This document shows positions 43,865 to 44,021 of a stretch of 44,021 nt of DNA, piece after piece; positions within the stretch are counted from its first letter, which is position 1, and each line of letters begins with the position of its first letter. A program made the position numbers and the translations under genes. The stretch is taken from the NCBI GenBank assembly GCA_009777355.1, contig WRMA01000005.1:1-44021 (forward strand). The letters are read 5' to 3'. The notes beneath the pieces were generated by a model. The model did no database searches and was not told where the DNA came from. It saw only the letters and a list, made by a program, of their open reading frames with translations. Origin of the DNA: Oscillospiraceae bacterium. Its GTDB lineage: Bacteria > Bacillota > Clostridia > Oscillospirales > WRJC01.

Positions 43865-43896
43865 CTATTTCGTAAATGTGTACATTTGCGAAGTAG
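43865..43896 (-). repeat. Candidate recombination site 2 of the invertible segment
   Basis: CTATTTCGTAAATGT and ACATTTGCGAAGTAG flank the central GT. The 17-bp core CGTAAATGTGTACATTT is identical to the reverse complement of site 1, so the two are inverted copies with matching GT/AC cores. It lacks a T tract, so it is not a terminator. Confidence 0.6.
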
Positions 43897-43935
43897 TACA
43901 TTGAAAAATATAAAATTTATAAAAAGAGGTACTTT

Positions 43936-44021
43936 ATGAAACGGAAATTTACAAAGAGATTTATCAGTTTTATTTTGACAGTTGTTATGTTAATGACTTT
44001 AATTCCTTTAGCAAGTACAAC
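43936..44021 (+). CDS. Secreted/surface protein, N-terminal fragment (cut by window end)
   Basis: Only the first 28 residues are in the window: MKRKFTKRFISFILTVVMLM…, a clear Sec signal peptide. AGAGG lies 6 bases before the ATG. Signal peptides of this form head many clostridial surface proteins. There is no convincing forward promoter in the upstream 200 bp in the present orientation. Everything beyond the signal peptide is unknown. Confidence 0.7.
   Translation, partial: MKRKFTKRFISFILTVVMLMTLIPLAST

Overview
The window reads as a chromosomal segment of a spore-forming, Gram-positive bacterium, most likely an uncultured member of the Clostridia (Bacillota). The reasons are Shine-Dalgarno sites before most genes, TTGACA-17-TATAAT promoters, an L10 leader with an intrinsic attenuator, many lipobox lipoproteins, BspA-type leucine-rich repeats with stalk-type repeats, and the 5' part of a pro-sigma-K gene. 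No species can be named from sequence alone.

Layout. 1-2070: a sugar-isomerase-like TIM barrel and a URO-D/MtaA-type protein, as an operon start. 2113-6281 (minus): motA-motB-leuS as one apparent operon. 6783-7571: a second TIM-barrel isomerase. 7673-16118: a signalling and transport cluster made of a 7TM-type histidine kinase, an OmpR-type regulator, an ABC permease fused to split and complete amino-acid-binding domains, an ABC ATPase with an RsbW-like tail, a STAS-kinase protein and a lipoprotein. 16242-18323 (minus): tRNA-His, queH, a ComFB-like gene and parA. 18720-26769 (minus): a sugar/glycan-flavoured group (zincin, Gfo/Idh/MocA oxidoreductase, solute-binding lipoprotein, LRR surface protein, NahK-like kinase, a Phd/VapC-type toxin-antitoxin pair, a third TIM-barrel isomerase). 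26968-29559: HAD phosphatase and a WG-repeat lipoprotein. 29654-31111: L10 leader, rplJ, rplL. 31413-32895: small membrane proteins. 32905-38692 (minus): type Ic aspartate aminotransferase, asnS, sulfatase, a Gly/Tyr-rich protein and a lipoprotein.

38993-44021 is different. A pro-sigma-K gene stops abruptly after region 2.1 (…RLVAHIVK). It is followed by AT-rich DNA that carries a large serine recombinase, a frameshifted tyrosine integrase with repeat-type binding sites, and a small serine recombinase. This is the arrangement of a skin-like sigK-intervening element, of which only the left end is inside the window. Just downstream of the small recombinase, two inverted sites with a shared 17-bp core flank about 155 bp holding an outward-facing promoter, next to the start of a secreted protein gene. 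It is a candidate invertible promoter switch.

Between the genes lie many small palindromic elements (about 100-240 bp, MITE-like). Several share an AGACYTCTTGCRAAA-type terminal repeat but have different hairpin interiors; one has another nested inside it, one supplies the stop codon of the histidine kinase, and one sits in the rplJ leader. Function calls rest on motif recognition without database searches.
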